A stretch of DNA of 64,000 nucleotides from Xestospongia bergquistia (GCA_963965975.1 OZ014412.1:932501-996500); one strand, 5' to 3'. Positions 1-12,344 are shown, counted from the stretch's first letter. The notes: generated by a model not told the origin, from the sequence alone. Made by a program: numbers and translations.

Positions 1-169
1 AACCCTCTATATAAATAAATGTGTATCATTTCTCATAATAAGTTACTTGTTTGCAAAGTCAAACCAAATGAACTTCAAATGGATGAATGGATGGATGGTT
101 AAGTGATTGGACAATTTAACATATTATTGATGAGATTATGTATATTTTATTCTCTGTTTAATAATCCAG

Positions 170-396
170 CTGTTTGGACAGCTCATGAGCGCCAGAGACA
201 CACAGACTTGTTCCTGTATACATTAACAGATGGTGCACCACCTCCATTACCTCCTAGGACTCCTCCCACACAACAGATACCAGATCCAATGTATGACAAT
301 ATGGAGGAGATCCAGTCTAGAGCTACTAATAGACAGGCTCTAGAACTTCAAGAGTGTCCAGCTTATACTAAATTACTACTACAATCAACAAAATAA
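170..396 (+). CDS. Cytoplasmic-tail exon of a receptor (3' end of a gene starting left of the window or lost)
   Basis: Open exon after a pyrimidine-rich acceptor ending in CAG at 167-169, running to TAA at 394-396. The peptide has a proline-rich stretch (APPPLPPRTPP, a plausible SH3 ligand), then MYDNMEEI, which fits the YxxM pattern bound by PI3-kinase p85 SH2 domains, and ends with AYTKLLL, a YxxL motif. No membrane segment or ectodomain is visible in bases 1-169, so this is the last exon of a gene whose upstream exons are outside the window, or an orphan exon. A diverged copy, acceptor included, sits at 33955-34160. The function as a receptor tail is inferred from motifs and from the receptor genes around it. 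Confidence 0.5.
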
Positions 397-1011
397 TATA
401 GATATATCTACTGTAATGACATTACATAATATAATATTGTATATAGCATATTGTGAACTTTCTTGATGTCAAAATACTTGTTGTTTTCAGCAATATTAAT
501 TGTAGTAGAGTCTATGTTCTTTGCATGGTTGATTTAGGGTGTGGTCATATCATAACCACATGAATTCAGTACAATTGCATAATATCAGTTCTTTAAAATC
601 TAAACTGTCAGTAACATCTACTTGTTTTCGAGAAGAACAACAAATACAGAGTGTATAGTCTTGTCAAAGATTGCCTGTAATGTAGTCCATATAACATCAA
701 TATTATTTGTTACCATATGATACCACATTAAAAGCTTTATTTGTTAATGTATAATATATATATATTTAATGTACTGAGAATTATTAGCAGATTATCATAG
801 TAGATTTTAGAGCATGGTACTGAATAATTTAAAATGTTAGGACAAATAGAATTAAAAAATAGTATCTAATAACATCGTGTTACTATAAAACAAATACACT
901 GCAGCAATTTCATACTACATGATCTATTTATATCCATTATAATATATATACATTATACTATATTAACACTAGTATTAGGAGTCACTAATAAAGTACCAGT
1001 GACAGTAGTAA
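397..1011. other. AT-rich intergenic spacer between convergent 3' ends
   Basis: No exon-like open frame is seen. The stretch holds short AT runs and would contain the 3' untranslated regions of the plus-strand tail exon and of the minus-strand receptor gene A. Confidence 0.4.
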
Positions 1012-4000
1012 TTAAATGGTAGAGGGGTCCTTCTCATCAGAGACAGACTGATTTGTCTTATCACAAGGATTATTAATGGGAATTGACTATAATGAGATGA
1101 TATCAAGTCAAGTGTTGTTTATATATATCTTACCTTATTAGGTATAGTTAGAGGCACAGATGTAACTTGAGGTGGTACAATTTCACTAGATGACTAAATA
1201 TTTATTCGTTACTAACTTCTAATTTCTATAGTATTAATTACCTGATTATTATTAGATCCTTCTTCTACACCTATTGATTGGTAGCTTAATACAGTATCAT
1301 CTACTGTTGGCTTTCCAGATTGGGCATCATTATTTCCAAACTAGAAAGAAGAATAATGCATTTCGTCATAACTCTCTCTCTATATATATATTATTACTTG
1401 TACTTGTATTGGTTCTACTTCACTGATATTGACAGAAGGAGATGTTAGTCTTCCAGTAATCTCTTCATCATCGGATGCCTGTTTGTTAGTATCTGATGTC
1501 TTGTTAGTTTTAGCTGGTATAGGTGGTGGTATATCATCATCTTGTACATTAACTGGTATAGGAGGTGGTATATCATCATCTTGTACATTAGCTGGTATAG
1601 GAGGTGGTATATCATCATCTTGTACATTAGCTGGTATAGGAGGTGGTATATCATCATCTTGTACATTAGCTGGTATAGGAGGTGGTATATCATCATCTTG
1701 TACATTAGCTGGTATTATAGTAACACTAGGTATTGATGGCTCTATATCATCATAAAATGGAGGATGTTGTTCTGTTTTTGATGGAAAATGAAGTATATCA
1801 GTATATACCACTTTATCACTAGATGGGGGAGGAGCTTGAGGACGCTTTTTAGAAAATTTCTGAAGATCTTGATAAACAACTTTCTGTGGTTAAAATAAAA
1901 TAAAATATGTTCTTGTATATTTCAGCATTACCGGTTCATCATGAAGTAATGTTGTACTTTCAGAATAATCAGAAGTAACAGTAGAGATGGCAGTAGAGTT
2001 ATCACTATGATATTAATAATGATAACATAATTAGTAAAAATATCATTATGTACCCAGTATCATTTGTGGATGGTGTTTTCCCAGGTACAATTGGATCTCC
2101 AGAGGATTTAGCACCTAAGTCTACAGTGAACATAATATAGTAGAAATCTTATTACATACCTTGACTAATTGTGACCATTTCTCCCTCTACATTAAATACT
2201 ACTTCACCATCAGCCATTATTAAATTTCCTACAAACAATTCCATTAAATAATATATAACATATTAATTAACTCACTCTTCTTCTTATAATATAGAATACA
2301 ACAACAACAACAACAACACAGTAATAATATAACAATCAAGATGATAACTCCACCCACACTACTGCCAACAATATAATACCATAATATATAAATAATATAA
2401 TAATCATTATTACATTAACTTACATATTGGTGTTGATGTAGTTGATGATAATGTAGTACTTACAGTAATAGCTGGTGTAGTTGTTGCCATGGTAACTATA
2501 TGACAAAAATGTTTTAAAATAGTTTTCACTACATGAGACCATTTCTTATAGTGCAAAACTGTTTGAACTCCCATAGAAGATAATAGAACATGCAATATTT
2601 GTTCATAATAAAAGAGGATAGAAAGACTGTATAGATCATATAAATACTTGACAAATTCCAACTCTTACCTGCTATGAGGTCATTCTAAGCAGGAACTAAT
2701 GACCATTTTTACTTATAGGGTAATTGGTTTCCTGTTTATAATGACTCCACAGCAAAGGGTAATCAAATTATATATATATATATAATGTCCATTATCACTT
2801 CAATCAGAATTCAATCTTATCTTTCTTTTATCAACAACTATTACTATTAGAACTATATATTTTAAATTGTTCACAACTCTTTGAAGTCGTTAATATGGCT
2901 ATTGTCACTAACCACTTATTGAAATATTATCTTGACCTTCTTTACAGCCTAGGATCACTGTTAGTAGTCTCTGAGCAACTTCTAATGATTTATTAACTCT
3001 ACCATATTTATCCCAAATATATACATAATTGTGTATAATCCATTATTAGTCAGACATGTACTACTGTTATCAACAGCATATGAACTAGTAGATGAGGGAC
3101 GACTTATGTTTTGATTAAATAAAAAGTCTCCTGTGTCATTAAATACCTCAATAGCACAGCCTTTAACTAGTGATCCAGGTAAGAAAGTACAATTTACATT
3201 GAAGTATCCTGTTGATGTATTCTCTGATATGATAACCTCTTGTACTTCATATGTATCTATATGTAAAGTGATTAATTATATGATTATGTTACAATAAATA
3301 TTGTTATAGAATTTGATTATGATGTGACTGTCATGAGGTACCATTTAATATTTTGCTTCTTACTTTTAGTTAACAATACTTTGTGATCTCCTGAAGACAA
3401 GGTAACTGTACAATTTAGTTTGTTCAGTTGAAGAGTAACAGACAGATCAATTAGTCCAGTCTTTTTAATAGTTGTTCCATTAATACCTTGATAAAAACTA
3501 TTAATTAAACAATTTGATGACAAATTAAATTGTTGAGGAACTAATAAAGTATTGACCTATTAGTGGGTGTGGTTTAATAACAAGCATTCTATAAATAGTC
3601 CACTTACCTGTACTGTAATATTTAAAACAACTTTGTTATCTACAACTTCAAGTGATGATGAGCTAATATCAAAGCGAATTTCTATTATAGAGATCAGTTT
3701 AAATATCAAATTTAAATAATTATACTTACTATCTTTAAAATGAAGATCAATTTCAAAATACTGTTGACTTAGACCAACTGGATTTTTGTTATATACTAAT
3801 ATTTTATAATACTTGTGATGATTTTCAAATACACTCTCTGATATATTAATTGGAAATGTACTTTCATTTTTACTAAACACTATAGTATTTCCTTGTATTA
3901 TCTTTATATAGATTGCTGTAGTATTTTCAGACCAGGGTCCAGTAATAACTATATTATCACAATATATCACTCTAGTCAGGTTATGTGGAGATGGTGGAAG

Positions 4001-4508
4001 TCCTATTAAAAGAAATTTATTATAAATTGTTATCTGATATTTAAGACCTACCTATTACTGTTAAGAAGGCAGGCTCATAGCAAATTATACCATGATTAGT
4101 GCCATAAATACACATATCTATTCTAGTACCATCATCCAATATCTGAGTGTTAAAAATAGTACAATTAGAGTATGTGATGTTATTAATACTATCAGAGTGA
4201 TGTCGATCATCTTGAACTCTACAATTATTAATATATGCTCTCATATTACATTGCCAGAGTGTTTCTGAATAAAAGACAGCAGACTGTCCTACATACACTG
4301 TTGTGTTTACAGGAGGACTAATCAATCCATTAGTATCTGTAGGCATAACAAGATTATCATAATGAGATTATTAGCTAACAAGTAACTTACAACACACATC
4401 TTGTCCATAGGGTTTCACTGGATGATTAGGTCTGGTATCATTACATTGAGTTGAGTCTGCTGGTAATATCCAGCAAGTAAGAAAAACAAGTACTAGTAAT
4501 CTCAACAT
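1012..4508 (-). CDS. Receptor A: Ig-like/FN3-like type-I membrane protein with a tail of repeated YxD[L/I] motifs (one frameshift)
   Basis: Starts at ATG 4508-4506 with a hydrophobic leader (MLRLLVLVFLTCWILPA). Main exons on the minus strand are about 4508-4393 (leader), 4336-4052 (Ig-like, with the LDDGT..C signature), 4002-3730 and 3681-3608 (FN3-like), 3556-3364 and 3258-2940 (further ectodomain), about 2490-2420 (Thr/Ser-rich stalk), about 2380-2280 (membrane segment followed by seven Cys and YYKKK), then short tail exons to TAA at 1014-1012. The tail carries VVYQDL, VVYTDI and FYDDI, all YxD[L/I], the first two fitting the ITIM consensus, followed by five 13-residue Pro-rich repeats. Compared with receptor J, one base is missing near 3021-3040, which shifts frame to a stop before the stalk; the frame is open again beyond it. 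So this is a recent pseudogene, or the base is a sequence error or variant. Confidence 0.65.
1512..1706. repeat. 39-bp coding minisatellite, five units
   Basis: Five head-to-tail 39-bp units, nearly identical, inside a tail exon of receptor A. On the minus strand each encodes 13 residues, ANVQDDDIPPPIP, combining an acidic DDD with a PPPIP proline motif. The unit is a multiple of three, so copy-number change would keep the frame. Antisense open frames across it are repeat artefacts. Confidence 0.95.
2298..2318 (-). repeat. (TGT)7 run encoding seven consecutive cysteines at the inner edge of the receptor A membrane segment
   Basis: Seven ACA triplets on the plus strand read as seven Cys codons on the minus strand, between a hydrophobic segment (VIILIVILLL) and the basic ILYYKKK. 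The position matches a juxtamembrane palmitoylation site, but triplet slippage may be enough to explain it. Confidence 0.85.
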
Positions 4509-5420
4509 GAAGATAGGTAACTAATGAAGAATGGTATACTTGGCCAAAACAACATTCTTCAGTAAAGACAGATGTAAAGACAGCAATAGAAAACGTATAC
4601 AATCAATGCTTTCTAAAGAGCTCCTCCTTTATTTGTACACCCCAAGTATCCTGATGACGTTCTATTCATTTTAAGTCATTATGACGTTTTCTAATTAAAT
4701 TTTTACGAATATCTAGAGGAAGTAAACATTTTACTAATCACTTAATGTACTAAAATTTAATAAAGAAAAATTAATACAGCATGAAACGGTATATATTTTA
4801 TTTATCAAGTAACATGATATTGGAAATCAATAGTTCACATAATAAATTTATAAAGTGAATAGTAAGTTATTTAAAGAGTAGGGAACTTTTATCACACTCA
4901 TCCACTCCAAACTTTTATATTGTTCTCAACTTTGGAGGTCTTTTCTCATCAAGAATATCGTGGCATTTGAAATAGTTCGATATACTTCATGATAATGAAT
5001 CTGACTACAAATTAAGATTGATCAACTTACAATTAATACTCACATGTACTTGTTTGAACTTCAAAATACAATGTTTCTGGTCAAATGTCTTCAAACTACT
5101 TTAGCATCTTTGACTATATTTCATTCACCTCTGTTCTTATCAACTTTAAATATTTAAGGCAAGTTCCACACTAATGACAAGTTATTTTGACATCATGGCT
5201 CATAGGATTGATCTTCAGTCAAAGTTAATTTGACTTTATTTTTAGATATCATTAAAATAAATGATTTATTAAACATATACAAAACATTTTAAATTGTGTA
5301 AAAATGAGACTTAATTAGACCTTAATTTAGAGTATTTATCTATAGCAAATGTAAAGAATGTTTCATAATTCCACAAATAGCAATGACATTATAACAATAT
5401 GATCTGGTTCTAGGTCTAGT
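4509..5420. other. Intergenic region upstream of receptor A
   Basis: Contains the 5' flank and presumed promoter of receptor A next to 4509. I see no coding exon, RNA gene or mobile-element end in the rest. Confidence 0.35.
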
Positions 5421-5618
5421 TCATATATTTAATGTCATACCTACTTTTATTAAGTTGTGTTGAAGAGCTTTACTAGCTAATGCAATACTACCACTTTGTA
5501 TGGTATATGCTTTTAGAAACTTCATACAATGATCTTCTAGTTTGGATTGCATTGTCATTGAGTTCATTCCTGATATAAAGTCGGCCATGATACTATCAAA
5601 TGGAGTTTCAGGACATAA
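5421..5618 (-). CDS. Unassigned terminal exon of 66 codons
   Basis: Open frame after an acceptor (CATTAG) and ending in TGA at 5423-5421. The peptide begins LCPETPFDSIMADF and continues with an amphipathic stretch containing LEDHCMKFLKAYTIQ; no family is recognised. Upstream at about 5690-5770 the minus strand encodes a hydrophobic stretch followed by KIIRQARKGK and a GTATGT donor, resembling a membrane exon, but its frame is interrupted. It may be the last exon of a decayed receptor or a small unknown gene. Confidence 0.3.
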   Translation of the reverse strand, partial: LCPETPFDSIMADFISGMNSMTMQSKLEDHCMKFLKAYTIQSGSIALASKALQHNLIKVGMTLNI

Positions 5619-5931
5619 CTAATGTAGTTGATAATATAATCATAGTCTTAATGCTTTATTTTTGACATACTTTCCTTTTCTTGCTTGTCTTATTATCTTT
5701 ACCACAAGTATTATTATAAAATTATAAGTACCACAAGCACCACTGTAAGCAGGGTAGATATATGAAGTGCCATATTATTTGATCGATCTAAGATAATTAT
5801 AAAAAAGATAGAATCATTGATATTATTTACAAGTGCCATGGATTATTAGGTAGTTGACCATTTATTATGGAAGTACATGTATATTAGAATCTATATGTTT
5901 TTACTAACAGTATTAGAAAGATAATATAATT

Positions 5932-6012
5932 TGACTATTCTATTGAATTATTGTCACAATATAATAATTTAACATCAGAGATATAATAGACAACAAAAGA
6001 GACAATACTTTA
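5932..6012 (+). pseudogene. FN3 exon fragment, degenerate copy of the one at 12045
   Basis: Plus-strand sequence clearly similar to 12045-12125 (shared stretch from the TTGACTATTCTATT block through the AACATCAGAG block), with in-frame stops here. It is one piece of a duplication linking 5.9-7.0 kb with 12.0-13.4 kb. Confidence 0.5.
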
Positions 6013-6039
6013 GTTAAACTATAGATCAATTAAACCTCT

Positions 6040-6990
6040 CTTCTTTTCATTTTTTGACACTGACTCTATGAGACATCATGCTCTGTAGTATTTAAAGTGA
6101 AAGGTTTTTCTTATACACCAGATGTTGCAAAGATATCATTATCTTCTTCTTGAGCAGTTAGTTTTTATATTAAGAACTTATTTGCATGTTTAGATGATGC
6201 ATTTGAAATTCTTTTATGCCATTAAACAGACAGGATATAGTACTTCAATAATGTCCAGTTTATATTACATTACCACTACAATTAACAAAATAATGTTACT
6301 TTATTATATTGTACTAGTACTGTTTATTGTACATAGTAAGTATACTAAACTATTTTGAATCTTTAATAAAACAATCTGAAATAAGTTTTATGTGTCTAAA
6401 AGACATCATCATTACTTTCACGAGCATATTACTCTTATTGTTGTTACACACATCACTGTGTTGATTATGAGAGCCATACTTTTTTAGTCCCAATAACTTT
6501 ATCCTCAGACTGTAATGCATATAGAATATAGCAATCAATTGCTAGTAGGTTATCATTTACCACATTTTAATGAAAAAAACTCACAAAAAACCAAATAGCG
6601 AAGAAAGTGTTCTTTTTAAAATATATAAATAGTAAAGTTAATACCACTATCAGTATCAGTAATACCACTATCAATGAGATCAATACTCCTATTATAACAC
6701 CTATAACAATAAAGAAATAGTAATTACTTGTTATTTACTTCTTTATAACTCACTATTAACATTACTTATGAGTGAATGGCTGTGGTAGCTATAACACTAG
6801 TTAATTGATGTATATCTTTATAACTTATGATATACTACTGTACTTTAATAGAAATGTAAAGGGAATATTATGATAATAATAATAATTGAGCATTATTGAG
6901 CATTATTGATTGAGTCCTCCTTATTGCCTGTACTATCACAGATATCATCATTACTAGTACAAGCACAGAAACTACTACACTATTTATCAT
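6040..6990 (-). pseudogene. Receptor remnant: membrane exon and decayed terminal tail exon
   Basis: At about 6600-6705 the minus strand encodes a hydrophobic segment (IVIGVIIGVLISLIVVLL) followed by FKKN, closely matching the membrane exon of receptor D at 13265-13360. At 6040-6155 there is a copy of the terminal tail exon found at 7874-7997, here broken by in-frame stops. Noncoding bases at 6470-6560 also match 13130-13210. No Ig or FN3 exon remains upstream in the right orientation, so this is a decayed partial duplicate. Confidence 0.55.
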
Positions 6991-7489
6991 ATGGAGACTT
7001 CCTAGAATTACATAAATCAGGATGTGAATGAACTTCAAAATCATGTGACTTCAGTAGGTTCTACTGATTTGGTAAATGTGGTATAGAATATTGTACAATT
7101 TTAATGATATTTTATTTGAAACATAAAATCTTAGTTTAATCAATTTTTATTCCAAGTCAATGTATTTCACCTTTTTAAACTTGTTCATGTAATATATCAT
7201 AATGTGTGGTCTGTAGTGAGATTACATCCTGAACATAGGTTGCATTTGAGTTGGACCTAATTATGGATGTAATCTCATCATATGAAGAATTTTGCTGTGA
7301 GTGGGACAAGTGAGAATGTGCCATTATCAAGTATGCTACAGCTAGTAATCCTTACAAAAGGAGATTTAAGTAGCTCCATTTTGTTAAATCATACTTTGTT
7401 TCTACATATTTCCATACGAATTGTTGATTTTTTCTTGTTTATATTTTTTCATTTTTCTTTTTGTTAACCATAATTATTGTTTGTTGTTA
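6991..7489. other. Intergenic stretch without recognised gene
   Basis: Only short open frames without recognisable domains or splice context. Nothing further supported. Confidence 0.3.
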
Positions 7490-7765
7490 TATTAACAGAC
7501 TTGTTTTCATTATAATAGAGCATGACTCTGTTATAACACCAATAATTTTTATTATAATAACAGATTTTGTTTTTCAATACAACAAGACAGGTCTATGTCA
7601 TGACAACACTATTGTTTTGTTAGAACAACTAATTTTGCTCTCAATTCAACAGAACAGTGTTATGTTATAACGGCAATATTATTTGTTACAATAACACATT
7701 TAGTTTTTAATGTAACAGAACAAAATTATTTCTTGTTATATCAACAACTTTTGTATTGTTATATC
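7490..7765. repeat. Degenerate tandem repeat, about four units of ~65 bp
   Basis: Recurring pattern of GTTATAACA, then ATT/TTG-rich sequence, then TTCAATACAACA or TTCAACAGAACAG, at about 7515, 7581, 7650 and 7718, with a weaker unit before. Units differ by many substitutions, so this is an old satellite-like array. Short open frames across it are not considered genes. Confidence 0.55.
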
Positions 7766-7873
7766 GATTGCATCAATACAACATATATATTTTGTTACTT
7801 AGCAAAGTTCTTTTATCAGTGTAGGTCATATATTAATATTAATTAAAAGTTATTTAATTTTCTTTTCATTTAT

Positions 7874-10770
7874 TTACACTGAGTATATGATATATCATGT
7901 TCTATAGTATTCTCAATAAAATATGGTTCTTGTACATCAGATATAAGAGAGATATCATTACCTTCATCATGATCAATAGTTAAGTTAACAGCCTCACCCT
8001 GTAGTAATAACAATAAGTAAATTATTTTTAAAGTGTTGTTCACTATCAATACAAGTATTATAATTACATAATTATGTATAACTATTTATAAATAGTTGAA
8101 CATTATAAATGACTAACTCATTGTCATGTGTGTCTTTAGGATTCCATTATTATTAACACAATTTATTTGATTGTAAAAACTGTCATAATTCTTGGTCATC
8201 ATTTTCTGTCATATTTTATTGCTATCTTACTGTGTTGATTGTAGTGTCTTTCTTGAGGTAATAATAGATAGTAATATGTCTCCATAAAATTATATGGGTC
8301 ATTATTATCATACACATAACAATTCATCATATTGTTCATGTATTGTGTACATTTTATTATCAAAATGTTAAAACTATCCACAGATGAAGTTATCATGTCT
8401 ATTGATTTACTTGGTGGTAATCTTTTATTTACTGATACATTGAGAGTGATATCTTAAACAGCAAGTGACAATATTAGTGTTTGGGGACTTTGTTTTTATT
8501 GATATTGAACTTGTAACAATTATAATGCATTAAAAAGTGCAAAATATCAAATTAATCAGAAAAAAACTTCTATTGTCTTCTTCCATTTTAGTTAGAGTGC
8601 ATGTCATTTGTTGTTACTTCCTTAACTGACTGTTATTCTCTCTTCATAACCCTTACCCCCTTGTTCTATTTTACTGAATTTTTGATTTTGAGAAGAACCA
8701 TGTTGTAACATTGTTGTTTTTACACTTGTAATTGATGTTTCAATTCTGTTTATATTAACAGTACAGAAGTACATGCATAATATAATTACTTTTTTGTGAT
8801 TGCAGAACCACGTCTTAGAGATTGATCCTACAATGATTAATAAAAAGTGGCTATATATGAATATTATACACAACCTTTTCTTCTTTAAGTAGAAGTCCTT
8901 TTCCCTCTTCTTTTACCTTTTTGCTAGCCAAAGAAAACATTCCAATTGCTTATACAAAATTGATAAGTTATATTCATATTAAGTTGACAATATAAACTCA
9001 TAAATTAATCTACCTTAGTTTAACAGCCTTATCTTGACCTAATTCATCTTTACTATTATCTGCAGTAACACTAAAGAACAAAGTATTGAGTCTTATTTAT
9101 GTGAACAATGCAAACATGGTAATACTATATACTAGCTACAAATGTCCTGCTCTAAATTGCAGGAGTTTGTTCTAATTAAGTTAGAAGATCAATAGGTTAA
9201 TAGTATACATAGTATATGTAATTATCATTTTTCAATGATTCTAACCACAACATAATGTATACATTATGTTGTTTCCAGTATCACTGAACCACAATCAAAT
9301 GATAATGGTAATATCCATTTATGGAAAACATTATGTATACAATAATTACCTTGGTTCTTGTGATGGTGTGGATTGATAGGTATCTAATGAAATTCAATAA
9401 AGAGTTACTCCATAATTTGCTAATTCACAAACTCTTACTTTTTAATTTCCTTTTTACTACCACTACACAGACAATAAGAGAAATGATACCACCAAATACA
9501 ACAATTACTGTGATTACTATTACAATAATTAGTATAATGTCCTTAGATCTAGATGTTGAGTTGATACCTGTAATAATTAGTGAATAGTTTCATTATTAGA
9601 TTTAGTTACCAGCTATTGAAGGGCTAATAGAAAGAGCTGGAAACTTTGAATTTAAACTTGAAGATGATGAAATTTTCCTACAGTTGGTGCCATTCACAGT
9701 TATTGTTGTCCTTAAGATAATGTGGTTGTAATCAAAGAATGTCTTATTACAGGAGATAAGTACAATAATGGTATATTCTCCTGGAGATATAATAAGTAGA
9801 TCATTATTAGCAATATGAGTTGTCATGTTCTGAGGAGCAGAAGAATTAACCTTTTTACCGAAGTTAGTAGCTATTATAGCACAGCCCCATATTGTAGAAC
9901 GTGGAAGGAAATGACATTGATATCTGATACCATTAGTAACAGGAGTTATGTCAACTGTTTGTATCTGAGATGTATCTATATAATATATAGAATATTGAGA
10001 TAATGACATATATAAATTATATAGTAATAAGTTACTAAAATTATCAATTGAAGTTATATTTGATGATAAGTTCAAATTAGACCAAATGAAATTAGCTGAA
10101 CAGTTAAACTGATCAAGAGGACATACAAGATGTATTCCTTCATTTATTGTAATACTTCCATTATTAGTTACAGTAATATTATAATCACTGTAATTAGAGT
10201 AATGTTCACATGTTATATTAACAGATAAATGAGTAGGATATGACGGAGTACAATCAACATTAATAACCTGTATATAGAGGATAGGATTAATTTAATAAGA
10301 GTAAAGACCACTAACTTGTGCTCTAAAGATAACAACAGCATTATGTAGATTATTAGGATCAACTTCAATATGATAATGTGTTAATATTACCTGTGGAACT
10401 AAGGACAGTATTAACGATATAGTATATAGTGATATTACATTGTAAAAACTGATTAGTTAATTTAATCAATATATCATCATAAAGGTTGCAAGTAACAAAT
10501 TCAATTTGAAAGTAAATGGAATACTGTTTTGATTACTAACATACGAAATGGCACTGACTGTTTATAGCATCTTGCTTTGTCTAAGAAGAAAAAATCAAAC
10601 ATTTGATATGTAAACAATCAATTCCATATAAGGAATTGATTGTTTATCAAATGTTTATATATATACGACAATAGTTACATGTTTATTTTCAGTTTGCATC
10701 AACTACATGCAACCTGTATAACCATAGATTGGTTAAATCAACCAATCAATTTTTACAATAATAAATATAC

Positions 10771-10857
<87 letters not shown>

Positions 10858-11926
10858 GTGATATTTACCTAATGAAGTATTGAGATAGTACATTGTCTCA
10901 TTTCCAGTACTAGCTCCATTAGTAGCTGATATAGTTACTGTATATATCTCATTAGATATAATGATATCACTTAATAGATAATATATACTAGTACTAGTAG
11001 TGATGTTAGTAATGTTAAGTTCTAATATAGTAATAGTATAATAGAGTATAGGACAACCAGGTAGACTTGGAGGAGGTAACCATGTCAACAGAACACCTGT
11101 ACAATTTAACATACTAGTTACAATGACTGGATCAGGAGGATCTGTAAAAAACAATAGTAAAGAGGTCATGTAAGACATGATTATTCTCATAAATATTATT
11201 AATTTCAATTGCTAAAAATCATAAATAGTATATATGTACAAGAGGTAAGAAACATACTTTAACAAACAAACAGATAAAACAGTGAACTGTTTGTCATAAT
11301 GATAGTCCTAAATATGGTCTATGTTGAATGTTTTCATAATATATACTCACTTTATGCATTCAAAATAATGAAACACATTGCTAATTATTCATAGTTTATT
11401 AAACTTTACTTTAATAAATAATATCTATAGTGACACATATATTTGTGTTATATAACACTGACCTTGTACTAATAATGTGAAATTATTTGAACAGTAATCA
11501 ATTTTTCCACCACTAAGTGGTCTGATAAGAATTTGAACTAAACTATCATTATAAGATAATTTGACATTGTTGATAGTTAATGTGACAACACAGACATTGG
11601 AAATATTGTACAGAGGACCCTCTACAGGATCTAGATCTTGCTGACTGTCATGATGATACACTTCAATTTTATATTCATATGGTCCACAAGGATGTAGTCC
11701 AGTGATATTAAAAGTTAATTTGAGAGAAGATCCTTCACAAGATGTGATATCTGGCAAATAACTGATCTGATCTGAGGAATCTGAACAAACTGAGAAGTAT
11801 ATACATTTTGATTAGTATATTATTATACTTTAAAATACACTTACTACTTAGACAAGGAGATAAAAGATCTAGAGAGAGTATGAGGGCGACAACATAACAG
11901 TACACGGTTAAACGAGAGTTACACAT
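7874..11926 (-). CDS. Receptor B: Ig-like/FN3 type-I membrane protein with tyrosine-rich tail (tail exons uncertain)
   Basis: ATG at 11926-11924 opens a leader (MCNSRLTVYCYVVALIL) ending at a GTAAGT donor near 11843. Exons follow at about 11790-11463 (Ig-like, Cys-rich, ending in LLVQG), 11145-10870 (FN3: starts DPPDPVIV, contains LTWLPPPS), 10400-10320 and 10270-9610 (long Asn-glycosylation-rich ectodomain exon with CEHYSNYSDYNITV), then 9569-9445 (membrane segment after a short stalk, then KRK). Proposed tail exons are 9072-9015, 8950-8880, about 8760-8622, 8400-8200 (with YDNNDPYNF and a Tyr cluster shared with receptor J) and 7997-7874, ending DISYTQCK and TAA. The ectodomain is well supported. 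The order and joining of tail exons is inferred and may include exons of a decayed neighbour. Confidence 0.6.
10598..10656. repeat. Intronic palindrome (~25-bp arms)
   Basis: Arms AACATTTGATA..TAAACAATC and their reverse complement meet at a TATAA-like centre near 10628. Sequence just after it (10689-10760) recurs at 59848-59911 and 60895-61080, so the palindrome looks like part of a small dispersed, MITE-like element inside a receptor B intron. Confidence 0.7.
10765..10854. repeat. Microsatellite: (ATAC)n followed by (AT)36
   Basis: A short tetranucleotide run from 10765 passes into an uninterrupted AT dinucleotide tract at about 10783-10854. It lies in a receptor B intron just past the donor of the FN3 exon. 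Both long open frames crossing it read alternating Ile-Tyr and are artefacts. Confidence 0.95.
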
Positions 11927-12044
11927 ATTGGCAAACCATAAAATTTAGAAGTATAATAAAATTTATAAACGACTGTATTTTTAAATTATGAAACGATGTC
12001 AAAAATTAATAACAGCATACATACTTCCTGTCTTGATAATATTT

Positions 12045-12222
12045 TGACTATTCTATTCTCATCATCTAATAACTTAACATCAGAGGTATGTTGGACAACA
12101 GAGGAGACAATATTAGTGACATTAAATAATCCTTGTATTAACTATTCACTACAAATATCAGCTTGGAACAATGTAGGTAAAGGGAATATTACTACATTAC
12201 CACTGATACTATATCAAGGTTA
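12045..12222 (+). pseudogene. Isolated FN3 exon on the plus strand
   Basis: Open frame encoding an FN3-like second half: SEVCWTTEE, then INYSLQISAWNNVGKG, then a donor after LILYQG. It lies head-to-head with receptor B, 119 bases from its start codon, and no membrane or tail exon follows in this orientation. A degenerate copy is at 5932-6012. Probably a leftover of an inverted duplicate. It could belong to a plus-strand gene I cannot assemble. Confidence 0.45.
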
Positions 12223-12344
12223 GGAAAAATGGAAGGATGAAACCAATATTTATCATGCCATCCCTAAATACAGTTGTTTATAAATTTTATTATAAATGAG
12301 TCAATTATGCACATGTCAGGCAGTAAAAATTAATTTTACAAAAC

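Noticed and set aside
1512..1706. Regular 39-bp spacing as a CRISPR array
   Set aside because: Units are contiguous without unique spacers, in frame within a eukaryotic exon.
1429..1755. Plus-strand open frame of 108 codons with Gly/Ser repeats
   Set aside because: It is the reverse complement of the 39-bp coding minisatellite of receptor A; the minus frame has splice sites, phosphotyrosine motifs and family context.
7282..7670. Two consecutive plus-strand open frames
   Set aside because: Low-complexity and overlapping the degenerate ~65-bp tandem repeat; no domain, leader or splice context.
10640..10861. Open frame of alternating Ile and Tyr
   Set aside because: Produced by the AT microsatellite; no gene context.
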